Shown: positions 22,941 through 35,535 of the stretch, in pieces
How positions within the stretch are numbered: position 1 is the stretch's first letter
Layout: the number at the start of each line of letters is the position of its first letter
From: Macrotrachela quadricornifera
Taxonomy: Eukaryota; Rotifera; Eurotatoria; Philodinida; Philodinidae
NCBI GenBank assembly: GCA_022393335.1
Contig: JAJEKB010021302.1
Coordinates: 346,798-410,797, forward strand
DNA: 64,000 nucleotides
Direction of reading: 5' to 3'
Notes under the pieces: model-generated
What the model was told of the DNA's origin: nothing
The model's input: the letters and a program-made list of their open reading frames with translations, nothing else
Database searches by the model: none
Made by a program: the position numbers and the translations under genes

Positions 22941-25112
22941 ATAAATCTGTGGATGATCAGACGAATTCGAGTATCCGAGTACAACTAGATATTGGCACTT
23001 TTTTTCTTAAGAAATAGCTTCCATATAGGTTATATTTTCCTATTTTACTTAATTGTCCACTTCTGTATGGGTCATTATTACATGATAGGTGTTTTTAATA
23101 TGTTCACTGTATCGAGCGCCATCAAACACCTTTGAGGGTTACTCAAGATCGCGTCAGAACTTATTACTTTTACTTGAGAAAAAAAAATATACAAAAGGTA
23201 ACACAGGCAATTACTTTTCTCATCGCATAGACTACCAAGCAGTCAGAAGAAAAAGAGGAAAACAAGTGGCGGCTGACATAACCATCAGCAGACAATGATT
23301 ATGATTGCAGTATATTCCAATTTCCATAGGGTCTACACCAAACCGTCCTCATAATTATTAGACAGGCTGCTGCTATAGTGAACAGAATGTTGTGGAGTTT
23401 TCCGTTTTGAATAGAATGAGTTTGTCTTTGAATAAATAAACCTCTTGGAGTTGACAAACATTTCTTCAAGCTTCTTTGCCGTTTATAGTCCAATTCGACA
23501 TCTAAAAATGTGTATCATTTCAAACATCGGTGACCGAGTTTTCACCTTTGCGAAAGTCGAGCATCTTTTCAATTTGAAACAGGGATGGAAAGCTTTTTAA
23601 TATTGTCACGGCGACTTTTTTAAGTAAAAATTTGTTCGTACTTCTTGTAAAAAAGAATCCCTATTACAATATGTAAAAGACTGGTGTGTCCGAAAGTCAA
23701 AATCAGATTCCTTGCACTTGCAGCTCGCTTTTTTTTTGTTTCCTGCTTCCGACCATGTGTACCGATACTCATGTCAGTCGGCCATAATATTATCACTTTC
23801 TCTCTCTCTCTCACTTCTCTGTCCAGATCGATAGTTACAAATGAAGGTAGAACATCGCCGAATAAACATTGTGTTGAATGAAATAGGCGCTTATACATCT
23901 GCATTTGACGTTACACCGTACATTGTGTAGATGCAGACTATGAAAATATAAACTTTTCTCGCGGGTCGTTTGCCGCGCTGAAAGTGAGGAGGACGATTGA
24001 CCCATAAAACGGCCCTAATTAAACATCGCTTCTAAAACCATTTCAACCTTTGAATTTGCGTTTCTCCCTTTAAGACAACACTATCCTCGACTCAACTGTA
24101 CCACACTCGTCAGCACTTACGCGTGTATTCAACAACCCAGTTAGTAAAGACCATGAAAAAAATGCGTTAAAATGTCGTTTTTAAAAAAAGCTTACGGATT
24201 TTTATCCGTTTTCGTAGCACTTTTTTACGAGTTATTTTCTGTTCGAAGTTGTTGATATGTTTTAACGCGATAATTTCACATAAAAAACTCGTTTTATGTA
24301 TTTTTGGTATAACGAGTCTTAGAGCGTTCAAATTTTAGTCGGTATATCTTGTTTTTTAACAGGATTTAGCGCGTTTATACAGATATATTACTGCATGAAC
24401 ATTAAAATGCAGAGTTTTCATTTCGAGAAAGCAGGCTCGGTTTAGCATTTGCATAACTCATACAAAGATATTTATATGTTAAATTGATTTTTGAATAAGA
24501 TTCAGCGTGTTTATACTTCGAGATAGGATATTAAAGAAATTTTCGTATTTTTTCTTGAAATATGAACATACGTCTGTCAAAGACATAAATTTGAAGACTT
24601 TTTATTATTTAATAGCAATGAGAAAAAAATAGAATGAATAAATGTTTTATTCAAAAAAAAAGAAATAAAATAGCAGTGAAGAGTTGAAGATATATTCATG
24701 TGGATTCTAAAAGGTTAGGAAATATTTGAAATCCACATATAAAACGCGAATTCTTATCAATTCGATATGCAACATTTTTCTTGATAAATTCAAATTTTAA
24801 ATAAAACAGTCTCTTGTGACATAAGAAGAGTAGCATACATATATAAATCATTTATGTATTCTATGCCATCTAGTTTAAAAGAATCGCAACCAATGATTTT
24901 CGCTTTGTCAATTATGAATATAACTTCATCAGCCATTTTTAATTTTAGAATACCAGTGATTATACTGAGATGAAGTATATTGGATTGGTCCGAATAGGTT
25001 ACTGTCGAATTATCGACTTGATTAGTACCTGAACGATGAATTCAGAACAGTATTTCCTGATAAAAACATTATAAATTGTGAGTGTGCGTTGTTCTTCACG
25101 ATAAGTAGTATT
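22941..25112. other. Gene-free region
   Basis: No gene is supported. Short open frames on both strands have no recognisable content. The region is AT-rich with scattered homopolymer runs. Confidence 0.35.
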
Positions 25113-26418
25113 CCCAGTCAAACGTGAGAGTCAGAGAAACGCGTGTGCTTGCAAAAAATTGTTGAAAACCTGCATCAACATGCAAAATATTTTTTAAATT
25201 ACCATAGGCCATACATTATCATGCAAGTTATATGAAATCTTTTCACTTTTTGCATGTAAATACAAAACATAGATACATGCGTAGATTTGCGTTTTGTAAG
25301 CACATACACGGAAGCACAAGTGTTGAAATTTTTTAATAAAATATGCGAGATTGTGCATGAAATCTACTCATGCAGATATTCGAATGCGCTTCTCCCGCAT
25401 ATTCATACAAAACATATGTCTTGCATGAAAATGCTAAAACGTTATCTGCGTGTACTTGCAAAATAGTGAGATATTCTCTAAAACCTGTATGTTAACGCAA
25501 AAAAAGTGTATTTATGAAAGCTAATACTGAATCGATCCTGCGTTGACATGCGAAGTTTTCTTACTTTATACTCTACATGCTTCTTCTTGCAAGAATTCGG
25601 TTCTTTTTATCGAGGAGTATTTATCTATTTTCTATAAAAGTTGGCACGATTTTCTTATAGCTGTATTATATTTACTTAAAAAACTTTTTCAGTCCTTAAA
25701 ATTCTTTATTACTGTTGGACTCAAGTGTGAAAGAAATAAAATCAGACTTTTTTGATTGATTAATTATAATGGTTAAACTCTTTTTTCTAAATTTGAAATA
25801 AATTGATTTTAAATTTAAAAAATCAAAAAAATTAAAAATATTTGATTTCAGGTGTTTTATCCGTGAGTTGACGTTTTGAACAGTAGAAATTAAAAATTTG
25901 ATGAGACTTTTTTTATTTTTCTAATATTTTTGGTTAAATTAATTTTTTTCTGATTAGACTGATTTTTTTGATTTACGATTAATTCTAATCATAAAAAATC
26001 TATTTTTCCCCTTTAGTTAGATTTTATGCACATGTATATATAGTAGTTATCGGATGATCATTATAAGCTCAATTTTGATTATATTTCCTACTGTAAGTAA
26101 ATGGTTGAATGATGCAACAGCTCGTCTTATGAAATAAAGTAAGTATGTTCGAATCTTATCTCTGGAAAAAAACTTATGCGTGTTCATGCATGTTCACAAC
26201 ATGTACTTCATTTTTGGATCATTATAATATTGCCATGCATGACCTCGCAAGGGAAAATACCAAGCGTGTAGATGCACAAGTTTCCATGCATGCACTCACG
26301 AATATAGTAAACTCTCTGACGCGTCTACACGCATGCTATACCATAATGATGCATGGGTGTACACGTAACGATAATACCGCATTTACATGCATTTTTCAGA
26401 CTTTTATGTTTGACTGGG
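25113..26418. mobile_element. TIR element rich in TGCATG motifs, 1.3 kb
   Basis: The ends are inverted repeats: CCCAGTCAAACGTGAGAGTC on the left and CCCAGTCAAACATAAAAGTC when the right end is reverse-complemented. The two outer thirds are dense in GCATG, TGCATG and GCGTGT words. A 136-codon open frame (26145-26555) runs across the right end and looks fortuitous. The target duplication is unclear and no transposase is present, so the superfamily is unassigned. Confidence 0.6.
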
Positions 26419-27625
26419 TTAAGGTAAGCGAGCTCGTATGTATATATAGTGGGTGTGGCTCGGTCAACATGAAGCTTGCCATTCTGATTTTCATAAGCTG
26501 GAATGATGCATTTCTTGGATGTAAGAATTTGCTATATCAACAATCTTATTCTTAGATGAAATAAAGAATGTCGGAGAACCATTATTGCGTCTATTATATA
26601 CTCAAGATTATTTATCAATTCTGTCAACACTAGTATTGTATACTATGCATAGATTTTGCAATTGCTCCTAATTAATACAAAAGATGTGGCAGATACTTTC
26701 AACAAAAGCCTATATTTCAATAAGAAATAGGGTTCACAATGTGTACTATTAATGAAATATCGATCGGTACAATATTTTACGAAAAGTCCAATATTTGACT
26801 CGTATTATTTAATAGAAGGATAGTTATCTATCGATATAATATTCATCGTCTTATCTATCATTTACAACTGAATATTTCATAAGACTACTAAATTATTTTC
26901 ATACTGTCTCATTCCATAATACTTTGTTATAAAATACGTTCAAAATTTGATTGTATGCGTACAAAAACAAACGTACATATTAGTCTTTTTTTGACGAAAA
27001 TCTTTGGGTTCAAAACGGTTGTGACTATTTGACTTGCAATTTTTATAAGGAGCTACAAAATAATTCCTTCCTAGACATCTAGAATAATATCGTTTTCAAA
27101 TAAAAAATAAAACGCGTTTTTACGCGTTTCATTTGAGCGACCTCTTAAGGCGACTTACAATGCTTTTCTCAAATTCAAACTTTTTGTAGAAATATTCAGT
27201 GCATTGAAAAAACTAGATTGCAATACTTTCATTATTATTACACTCACAATTAGAAAAGATAGTTTGTGGCAAATAAAGACAATTTTGATATGTTCAAGAG
27301 TAATTAGCGTGTTAATACGTTTTTTTTCTCTTTTTTTTTCTACAAGATTCCACGTTTCGATTTTTTTCAGTTAATGCTCTCTTCATCTTTTGTTCATATT
27401 TTTATAGACTCTCTTTCAATCAGCAGCTATATTTATTGTATTGAGGTATATTCTTTCGATATCTCCTTGCTTTTTCATATCTTTCATCCATTATTCTTCT
27501 GCTACGTTGTTCCTGGGCAAGTAATATTATTATCTTCTCTTCAAGTGAACTTGAAATTAAGATGGCCAACAAACAGATACTCCCAAATAAAGAGCTAGAG
27601 AAGATAGGGAAAGGAAAAAGACGAA
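26419..27625. other. Gene-free region
   Basis: AT-rich; no gene, RNA gene or clear repeat recognised. Confidence 0.35.
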
Positions 27626-27943
27626 AAGTGAATTCTATAGGAATAAGAGACAGTTGGTTAGCTGAAAATTACTTGAAAGTGAGATGAGGCTATTTGTGTG
27701 CTGTTTTTATTCTATTTCGATTCTATTTCATAACTGTATCAGTTCATCATTATTTCTTGTCAAATTTATTTTAAACAAACTATGTGCGATTTGGTTTGTG
27801 ATGAATTGACAAGAAATAATGGTGAACTAATATAGTTATGAGACAGAGTCGAAATAGGATAAAAGCAGTACGAAAATAATCATATCTCACTTTCAAGTAA
27901 TTTTCAACTAATCAAATGTCTCTTCTTTCTATAGAATTCACTT
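27626..27943. mobile_element. Foldback MITE, about 318 bp
   Basis: Arms of about 130 bp pair across a short spacer near 27,785. Both begin AGTGAATTCTATAG and share TGAAAATTACTTGAAAGTGA and CATTATTTCTTGTCAA. No coding capacity. Confidence 0.75.
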
Positions 27944-28079
27944 AATATCAAAATTAAACGCGTTCCAAATCGTAAAAACACATCGAAAAATTCAACAGAA
28001 GTAATATCGTTATTTTCATGATTTTTACTGCCTGGGAAGTTCTCATATCAGTCTCCATATAGCAAATTTCACTAGAACT

Positions 28080-28900
28080 CACATAATGGCGCCTTACGAC
28101 TACAACGTGAACCCATTGCAAAAGCACCATTTTTTTCAGCATAGATAGACCCAATTGAGTGGTGCAATTTGGCATTAACGCATGCCGGCTAACATTCTGG
28201 GCTCGAAAATTTTCAAAGACTATACTGTAAAAATCCTGTCCGATATTCACATTGAGAGCAACAAAATCGTAGTTAAAGCTGTATGAAAACCTTGTGTGAC
28301 GGCAACTTTTCAAACGCGATTCTGCGAAAATCCTTTGAACTGCGCACACATTCCATATTTTAACAGTAATTTGTAGTGCTCAATAAGGATTATCTATCCT
28401 GAATATATTGGCGCTTGTTAAATTATATATAATGAGGATTATCTGAACAACACTATACAAGGATAGGTTTTTCATAGGTTGTTTGCAGTCTGCTCTTTGA
28501 AAAACCTTGAGATCAGCGTATCTACATACGTATTTTAATGTGAATTTGTAGCCCTAAATGAGCTCTCTCTATCCTACAAAAACGGAACTGATACTCTTCC
28601 ATCGATTTTGCATATTTATGTGAATGGAACTGTAGAGCATATGCATCAATCATAGGATTTCACCAGTATGATCTCTGGAAAGTTCCGAGCGCAGCATATT
28701 TTTCTTGTCGACATCATGTTGACAGAATCGTGGCACGAATGCTTTTTGCATAGAGATCTGAGTGACCATCAAACAATCTGGAGCGCAATATATTAGCCGA
28801 CATATTTTAATGTCAAATTGCATCACTCAATTAGCTCTATCTATGCTGAAAAAAGGGTGTTTTTGCAATGGATTCATATGGTGGTCGTACTCTGTAAAAA
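28080..28900. repeat. Dispersed repeat units in both orientations
   Basis: A segment of about 110 bp at 28,085-28,195 is repeated in inverted orientation at 28,780-28,880 (shared words include CTCAATT and CTATCTATGCTGAAAAAA). Between them lie weaker units at about 28,350-28,400 and 28,530-28,580 with a TTTTAATGTGAATTTG...AGCTCTCTCTATCCT pattern. The 131-codon frame on the minus strand at 28349-27954 lies across this repeat and is not treated as a gene. Confidence 0.5.
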
Positions 28901-30880
28901 AATCTCATATACTGAACTATAAAAGGTTCAAGATTTGGGTACCATTTTAAGAACCTTTTAAAGTTCGAGCAGAATCTGGTTGTATCTCGAATTTTTCTTT
29001 CTTTCTTTAAAATAATGGTTCTAGTCCGCTAGACGCTTATTCATTCAAGACCCTTTTTTAGTCCTGCCGATAATTCTACATCTAATAACCTATTTCTACT
29101 GTTAGTCCCTTATTTCTAACCTGAATCCCTATTTCTATCTTTTATACTATTTTAACCATATTCTTAATCACCTATTTCTATTCTCAACCTTATTCTTGCC
29201 GAGTTAAAAATTCCCAAATTATGCTCGATGATATCAGATTACAATTCAATTTTTACTTGATTTTAATCAGAAGTTGGAAACAATTATTTTTGATTCAAAT
29301 CAAACTATTGTTGACTTGGAAGATTTCAATTGATTATTGTTTTGCCTTTGGTGCACAGAAACCAAACTATAATCTGATATAATGCGGTATGATCTGACAT
29401 TTTTGTATTAAGTAACTCTAATTGTTTATCCCAAAGACTCTTCGAATGAATTTCTTTCTATATGTTTGCGATTTGATCTAACTTGATCAACTATCTTTTT
29501 TTCTTAAATGATCAGTAAATGTACGGAATTTTGATTGATACAAACATACTTCGAAGGCATTGTTCAAGGATTTGAACTTTAAATCAAATACAAAAATTGA
29601 GTTATTTCTATCCTGAATTGCTTGAATTTTGACCTCATATCATTCAATTCGTTGTTCGAAGATATATCAAATTAAAAGTCTATAACAAAGACTTTTCACT
29701 AATTAGACTATCCAAAGATCCTCGTTACTCAATAACTCGAAGTAATTAAAAAATAAATATTGCATTATATTTTTTGAAGTTTCGACAAAGTTTTTATTTG
29801 TGTATTTCGATTATAGTTCACATCTTTGAACAATCATTCTAATATTCTTTCGTATAGACCAAAACTTATTCTATCTATCTACTATTTGTAAAAAAAACAT
29901 AGTTAATCAAATTAAATCAAATTGCATACATATATGAAAAATTGAAGCGGAAGGGACTTTTAGAATGCCCAATGCTGTTACTGTTAACCGTTGTATCTAT
30001 TCTTAACCTCATAATCTCATTCTTTATTCATTAATTCTATTTGTAATCGTTTTTTTTTCTATCTTTACCTGTTGGTTATATATCTTATTTTTTCTTTATC
30101 TACTGTATATATCGATATTTAACTCGTATATCTATATATAAACTCCTATGTTAAACTAATTTCAGTGCAATGAACACAAAGTGACATGAAAAGAAAGATA
30201 TTTTGATAATTTAAATTTGTCCAGTGAAGCAAACTCTTAGCTTAATCTGCTCAAACAAACAATGTTTTAAAAACGGTAGTGAAGACATGATCGTAGTGAT
30301 TTGTGTAATTGAAATAAAGATAGCTATTAGTGGTCAGAATCTCTATTTCTGTTGAGACAAAGTGGACTTCTCGAAATTTTGGTGAACAAATTCTACTAGT
30401 AATATAATCGATATTTTTCATATTGCTCTTCAATGTAGCTGCGTCTAACAAAATTTTAAATGGAAATTTTCTAATAAAGTATATGGACGTGATAGCAAAA
30501 TGAAAGGTAGAAAGGTAAAAATAGAGACGATTTAGATTAATCTTGTTTTTGATCAGTGAACAGCGATTTTAATTGTAAAAAGCTTGAAAGAGCACAATTT
30601 AATGGGAAAATTTGTCTATAGTAATTTGGAGAGATTCATTACAAGATATTTTCTGTTATGAAATTTGGAAGATTTCTTAGATAAAACCTATAAGATCATG
30701 TAACATTTAATCAAATGTCCTAAATTCGAATGCTATTGCAAAGATATAGTGACTCTCAACAAAGTTCGGAAAATCTGTTTGGCCTCTTTTATTTCCAGTT
30801 TAATACAAACAACTTGCGCTAGAATTACCTTTGCACAAGAAGGAAAGCATAAAGATAGTGGTGCAGCACAGAACTCTTTC
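28901..30880. other. Gene-free AT-rich region
   Basis: No gene is recognised. Positions 29,080-29,200 and 29,990-30,070 are pyrimidine-rich with repeated CCTATTTCTA-like words. An AAAAGGTTC...AAGTTC segment near 28,920-28,965 has a weak inverted partner near 31,185-31,230 and may mark the two ends of one degraded element. Confidence 0.35.
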
Positions 30881-30884
30881 TAAA

Positions 30885-31170
30885 TCTTTGGAACCATTTT
30901 TTATCAGTCATAGTTCTTTATAAAGACAAAATGTGTGAGATAGAACCATTTTGATTCTTTTTGAACCATTTTCATCAGCCATGGTTCTTTATGAAAAAAT
31001 ATTGGTACGGTATAGATAACTTTTCTAAGTATCTAGAACTATTTTTCATCTGTCATAGTTCTTTATGTAGAAAAATGGCACAAGATAGAACTGTTCTAAA
31101 CCTCTGGAATCATTTTTTTATTTGACATGGATTTTAAAAAGTATCTAGAACCTTTTGATGGTTTATTAAT
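30885..31170. repeat. Tandem repeat, about 70-75 bp, four units
   Basis: Units contain 'GGAACCATTTTTTATCAGTC' followed by ATAGTTCTTTAT. Successive copies begin near 30,890, 30,960, 31,035 and 31,105, the last being the most diverged. Confidence 0.6.
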
Positions 31171-31686
31171 AAATGGATGAAATCCTAAAAGGTTCCGAAC
31201 TTTCGCTAAAACCTTTAATAGTTCCCTATGACACACTTTTTTTAGAGAGTACTCGTGGTGAAAAATCAGATCATAAGATTCTGCATTTGATAAAAATTCC
31301 GAAATACAGGCCACATGTCCCGCGTAGATATTCATTTACTTATCGGTTGAAATATCACGCGAGTCCACCTTATCACATATCAATTGATTCACTTCGATAG
31401 TCTGAATCGAACGATCAATTCGACCTGTACGGTCGACGTACGTGTCGGCTTGGGATCATATTGGTCACTGCACTTATTCCTATAGTATTTGAGTGAGAGG
31501 GGTAATTTGTTTGATAACACAATGTATTAGTGCTATGACGTTATCAGACAGAGCTCAATCAGACCTATGAACTTCTGTATAATGTCTGGCATTTTGATAT
31601 GAAAAAAGGCTCTTTTTCTCTAAAATCGACGTTTCAATGGCGCTATCCCAACATTTGATGAGGAAACACATTCAAGTGTCTAATCG
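31171..31686. other. Gene-free region
   Basis: No gene or clear repeat; short open frames only. Confidence 0.3.
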
Positions 31687-31943
31687 CTTTCAAGTTCGAA
31701 CTATGTACATAAGTTAGGTCTCAATGAAATATGAAAAACATTAAAATAATACGTGTTGGTAGGGTTCCAGAGTGAAACCATTCACGGTATGTACAGAAAT
31801 ATCGAATGACAGTATTTTCATTTGAAATTTTGAGCATAGAATAGGTCTATGGGTTCACTCTGGAACCCTATCAACACGTATTATTTTAAGGTTTTTCATA
31901 TTTCATTGAAATCTAACTTATGCACATAGTCTAAACTTGAAAG
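31687..31943. mobile_element. Foldback MITE, about 257 bp
   Basis: Arms of about 105 bp are near-perfect inverted copies (both contain TCAATGAAATATGAAAAAC, TAAAATAATACGTGTTG and AGGGTTCCAGAGTGAA), separated by an unpaired loop of about 50 bp. No clear target duplication is visible. Confidence 0.8.
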
Positions 31944-32235
31944 TAAGTAAAAACTTGAGAACGTTCCCTTGTGTGTTATCTTCTTGGATTCTGGTTGACT
32001 TTTAGGGAAACATCCCTCTTCTAAGATATCCAAGATGTTCTATTCAATGTTCGATTTAGATTTGATATTCAACTACTTTATTTTTGTCCACAATTACAGT
32101 AGACTGAAATTTATTCATATTTTCTTTGTAACTTAGAACTAAAGTGATTGTTTTTCGTTTGATTTTATTTAATAGTGCTGGCTTATCTTAGTTACTTGAC
32201 TTCGATGATAAGAATATTATTTTGTTTGAAAGTAC
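31944..32235. other. Upstream region of the fucosyltransferase gene
   Basis: AT-rich region leading into the start codon at 32236. It should carry the promoter and 5' UTR, but no element is identifiable. Confidence 0.35.
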
Positions 32236-33444
32236 ATGAATATGCGTTCTTCAAAACAAAATGGCTGCCTGTTCTTGACAGGAATTATTTTGATTGTATC
32301 GTATGGACTTTCTAAAATATATAAAAATAATATACCGAACAAGAACTTAACAAGATGTTTGAAAGAACTCACATCATCGTCAAACGATACAAAATACATA
32401 CTCATTTGGACGCCGAAATGTTACAATTGGGATGTATCTCTAAATGAAAAGAATGATGCTTATAATTCTAAACAATGTTTGCAATCAAATTGTATAATGA
32501 CACTTAATCGTTCAAAATTATGTGAAAGTTCAGCTGTTATATTTCATTTGCCTGATCTAGACTTCAATGATATGCCGTTACAACGATCTATTCATCAAAG
32601 ATACATTCTCTGGACAATGGAACCACCATTCTGGCATTCAAAAACAATTGCTACTATGAATTCTTACTTTAATTGGACAATGACCTATCGAATTGATTCA
32701 GATTTTACTCAAAAATATATCTCATGGAGTAAGCGGCCGTTTCCATTGATAAATGACACCAAAAAAGATTATTTAGGAAATCGCCCACACCGTATTTTAT
32801 GGATTGTCAGTAACTGTCACAGTCATGGTAGACGTGAACAATTTATGAGACGTTTATCAAAAGTCATACCTGTTACAATTCTTGGTAGATGCCGTCGTTC
32901 ATTTTATTTCATTCCACTCTCATCTTCATCATGTGGACATCTTCCTATACATGAATGTATTCAGGCATATGCATCGAATCATACCTATTACTTTGCGTTC
33001 GAAAGTTCATTTTGCCTTGATTACATAACAGAAAAGTATCAAATCGAAATTCAATCAAAACTAATGATACCTCTGGTGTTTGAAACACCTAATAGAAATT
33101 ATGAACGTTTAGCTATTCCGAACTCATATATCGATGCGTCACTATTTCCATCACCTGAACAATTTGGTTTTTATTTGAAAACTCTTAGTAAAACAAAGTA
33201 CAATTCATATTTTCAATGGATCAGTCATTATGAAGTTTTATCAAGTGATAATCATCGGGATAGTAAATGTGAACTTTGTCGAAAATTACATAAAAATGAT
33301 GAACCGAACAAAGTTTACAGCAATTTGAAAAAATGGCTTTACGAAGATGGTAATTGCTATCGCTGGTCATCGGAATACAATAAGTCGATCAAAGCACCCT
33401 CTTTAGAAAAAACTTTTTATCTACATACTCTACCGCTTACATGA
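32236..33444 (+). CDS. GT10 alpha-1,3-fucosyltransferase-like, type II membrane protein
   Basis: 402 residues, single exon. GT10 enzymes transfer fucose from GDP-fucose to GlcNAc-containing glycans in the Golgi. A signal-anchor TM lies at about 11-28 (CLFLTGIILIVSYGLSK), followed by a stem. The N-terminal acceptor domain shows FNWTMTYRIDSDF (145-157). 'ILWIVSNCHSHGRREQF' (187-203) and the family GDP-fucose block YYFAFESSFCLDYITEKYQ (251-269) follow; the family consensus reads AFENSxCxDYxTEK, so Asn is Ser here. Later come SYIDASLFPSPEQFGFYL (297-314) and a C-terminal CELC pair (345-348). Length is usual. Substrate specificity cannot be read. All core motifs are present, so it is probably functional. 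Start chosen at the first ATG ahead of the signal anchor. Confidence 0.9.
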   Translation: MNMRSSKQNGCLFLTGIILIVSYGLSKIYKNNIPNKNLTRCLKELTSSSNDTKYILIWTPKCYNWDVSLNEKNDAYNSKQCLQSNCIMTLNRSKLCESSAVIFHLPDLDFNDMPLQRSIHQRYILWTMEPPFWHSKTIATMNSYFNWTMTYRIDSDFTQKYISWSKRPFPLINDTKKDYLGNRPHRILWIVSNCHSHGRREQFMRRLSKVIPVTILGRCRRSFYFIPLSSSSCGHLPIHECIQAYASNHTYYFAFESSFCLDYITEKYQIEIQSKLMIPLVFETPNRNYERLAIPNSYIDASLFPSPEQFGFYLKTLSKTKYNSYFQWISHYEVLSSDNHRDSKCELCRKLHKNDEPNKVYSNLKKWLYEDGNCYRWSSEYNKSIKAPSLEKTFYLHTLPLT

Positions 33445-34607
33445 AAAACCCAGTGTGGAGAGATTAGTTGCTTTTAAAAATAATAACTTGTTTAATATAT
33501 AAATGATCTTTTCGAGTTCAAGATATTTCAAGAAAATATTTATTGCTAGCAAGATAAGTACGTGCTCTTACAACGAACCAGTCGTTGGGCGCCTATCTCA
33601 ATTCATCATTCTGTGCATGTTATTCACTATGTTCTTGAATGTATTCAAATTTCGATCTTTTTTCCTTCATAGGAGTTTCATTAGTCTACGTGTAGAATTT
33701 CCTTGTATAAATCTAAATAAAGACGATGAGAGCATTGTGAATATGTATAGCATCGAAGTAGTGGTTTGTATATCACCATATAGGAGTATTTCCTAGACTG
33801 TAAGTATAAGGTCTAGAAATGAGAATTCATCTTACTGATTATTTATCTAAGCATGATATTTGAAACGTATATATTTATTAATGGGTGCAGAATATTCGCA
33901 ATAATATAATTTCCATTTGTTAATATCGTATTATTTAAATCGTGTAATATTAATTTATTTGTATTAAAAAGGCGCTAAGTTATATATTTGAAACATTTCG
34001 TAGTATAATATCTATATTATTATTTATAATATCTATATTATTATTTTATTGAATAAATATAAATTAGAATGTAACGCCAATTTCATTCCTCATATAGAAG
34101 AAGATGAAAATAATATTAACAACAATAAAAAAATAGAATGTTCGTATACACAGAATCTTATTAACACTATAAAATGGAATATTGATGTACTTTTATATAG
34201 TATGTCGTTCTTTATTATCAACAAAGTTTATTAATCGGCCAAAACGCAGGTAACGCATAGATGTTTCTTCAACTTGGAACGAAAGTATCTAGAGAACGAT
34301 AAGAGAGAGACTTGTAATTTTCATCACATATGTAGATAGGTAAGTTCTACAACATCTCTAAGTTTGAGCCTAAAATGTCTAGTCATTTGGATTTTATAGG
34401 TAAAATAGTAGTGAGTAACGTGCAGACAAAACAGGCCCTCGGTTCTTAGCCGATGTGAAAGAAGTAATAAATTCTGCGAACTTACCTTCAATAAGGATTT
34501 TTATGAAAGAAGATTTTGTGGCTGAGAATCAGAGCTATCTATTGCTGAAAAGAAAATTCCGATATCTTGAAAAATGAGCGAGGTGTTAAGAAAACATGAA
34601 GTAACGC
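33445..34607. other. Gene-free region downstream of the fucosyltransferase
   Basis: AT-rich. An AATAAA at 33,716-33,721 is a possible polyA site for the fucosyltransferase, though 272 bp from its stop. A 97-codon frame at 33503 has no recognisable content. A short direct repeat (TAATATCTATATTATTATTT) occurs near 34,008-34,045. Confidence 0.35.
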
Positions 34608-34621
34608 CAAGGGGGAAACAT

Positions 34622-35349
34622 CCCTAGTGAATGTACTGAGCTTAGGGTACCCATTACTGAGAAATTTTCACCAGGGTACCCGATATGGGTACTTCGAAAA
34701 AGTCTCAGTAATTATACTGATGTAGGTACTGCATTAGGTACCCATACCAGTATGTTTACTAAATAAGTACTTGTATGGGTACCCACATGTATAAATTTAC
34801 TGAGAAAATTTCTACAGGGTACCCTAAATTTGTCTCGTTCTGTGCAGCAAACTGTTCATTCACCGTTTTCTTTTGCGCACACAGCTTAATATAAACAACT
34901 AGACAAAACGTAAGAAATTCATTTTTTTTCAAGATTCTTTCTTGACTATTTACTAGTCGAGAACATGCCGATCTCGATAAAAAATTGAGAGAGGACTACC
35001 TTGAAGTGGTTTGATGGAGATCCAACCAACTTAGGTCCGGAGGTCATATTTCAAAATTGACCTGACTGAATTTTCAGAATTGGCAAAATTCATTTAAATC
35101 GAAAAAATGTCATAAAATGCCTTAAAATAAAAAAATAAAAAATGAGGTGAGGGTGAGGTTCCATCATCGACCATCAAAATACTGCAATTTTGGCGCCAGG
35201 GTACCCAAAAAAACTGTGCAATAGTACTTATATACTGAACACTTTCCAGCAGGGTACTTGGCAAAGTACTTAAGTACCCTCAAGTTGTTGGGACATTCTT
35301 GTACCAGGGTACTTTTTTAGGTACCTTCATGTCAGTACATTCACTAGGG
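34622..35349. mobile_element. TIR element B, 728 bp, inserted into element A
   Basis: Both ends read CCCTAGTGAATGTACTGA inward, flanked by AT on each side (34620-34621, 35350-35351). Internal copies of AGGGTACC / GGTACCC occur near both ends. Removing it restores a continuous end of element A, which gives the order of insertion. No coding capacity. Confidence 0.8.
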
Positions 35350-35351
35350 AT

Positions 35352-35520
35352 GATACTTTTGTACTTTAAAGTGGCATGAAGTACAGTAAAGTACTTTAAA
35401 GTACCATGAAGTATTTTAAAGTACCATGAAGTACTTTAAAGTATCATGAAGTACTTCGAAGTACCACAAAGTACCTCAAAGTACCTGTGAAGTATCTTAA
35501 AGTAGTGAAGTATGAAGTAT
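35352..35520. repeat. 20-bp minisatellite, AGTACTTTAAAGTACCATGA
   Basis: Seven to eight copies of a 20-bp unit. Each unit contains the palindrome AGTACTTTAAAGTACT-like core, so the array could form cruciforms. It constitutes most of element A. Confidence 0.75.
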
Positions 35521-35535
35521 CATGTTTCTCCCTTG

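Larger units (their letters stand above)
34608..35535. mobile_element. TIR element A, interrupted by element B
   Basis: The left end reads CAAGGGGGAAACAT; the right end, reverse-complemented, CAAGGGAGAAACATGATACTT. In the left end the sequence breaks after CAT and resumes as GATACTT only after 35,351, so a second element is inserted 14 bp inside the terminus. The body of A is essentially the 20-bp minisatellite at 35,352-35,520. The flanking 8-mers do not match. Confidence 0.7.

Noticed and set aside
26145..26555. 136-codon open frame
   Set aside because: It lies across the right end of a TIR element, is built from repeated TGCATG words and has no recognisable domain.
27954..28349. 131-codon open frame on the minus strand
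   Set aside because: It covers a dispersed repeat unit that also occurs inverted at 28.78 kb; no domain, signal peptide or splice context.
33503..33796. 97-codon frame after the fucosyltransferase
   Set aside because: Low-complexity hydrophobic text, no homology recognised, and contains the probable polyA signal of the gene upstream.
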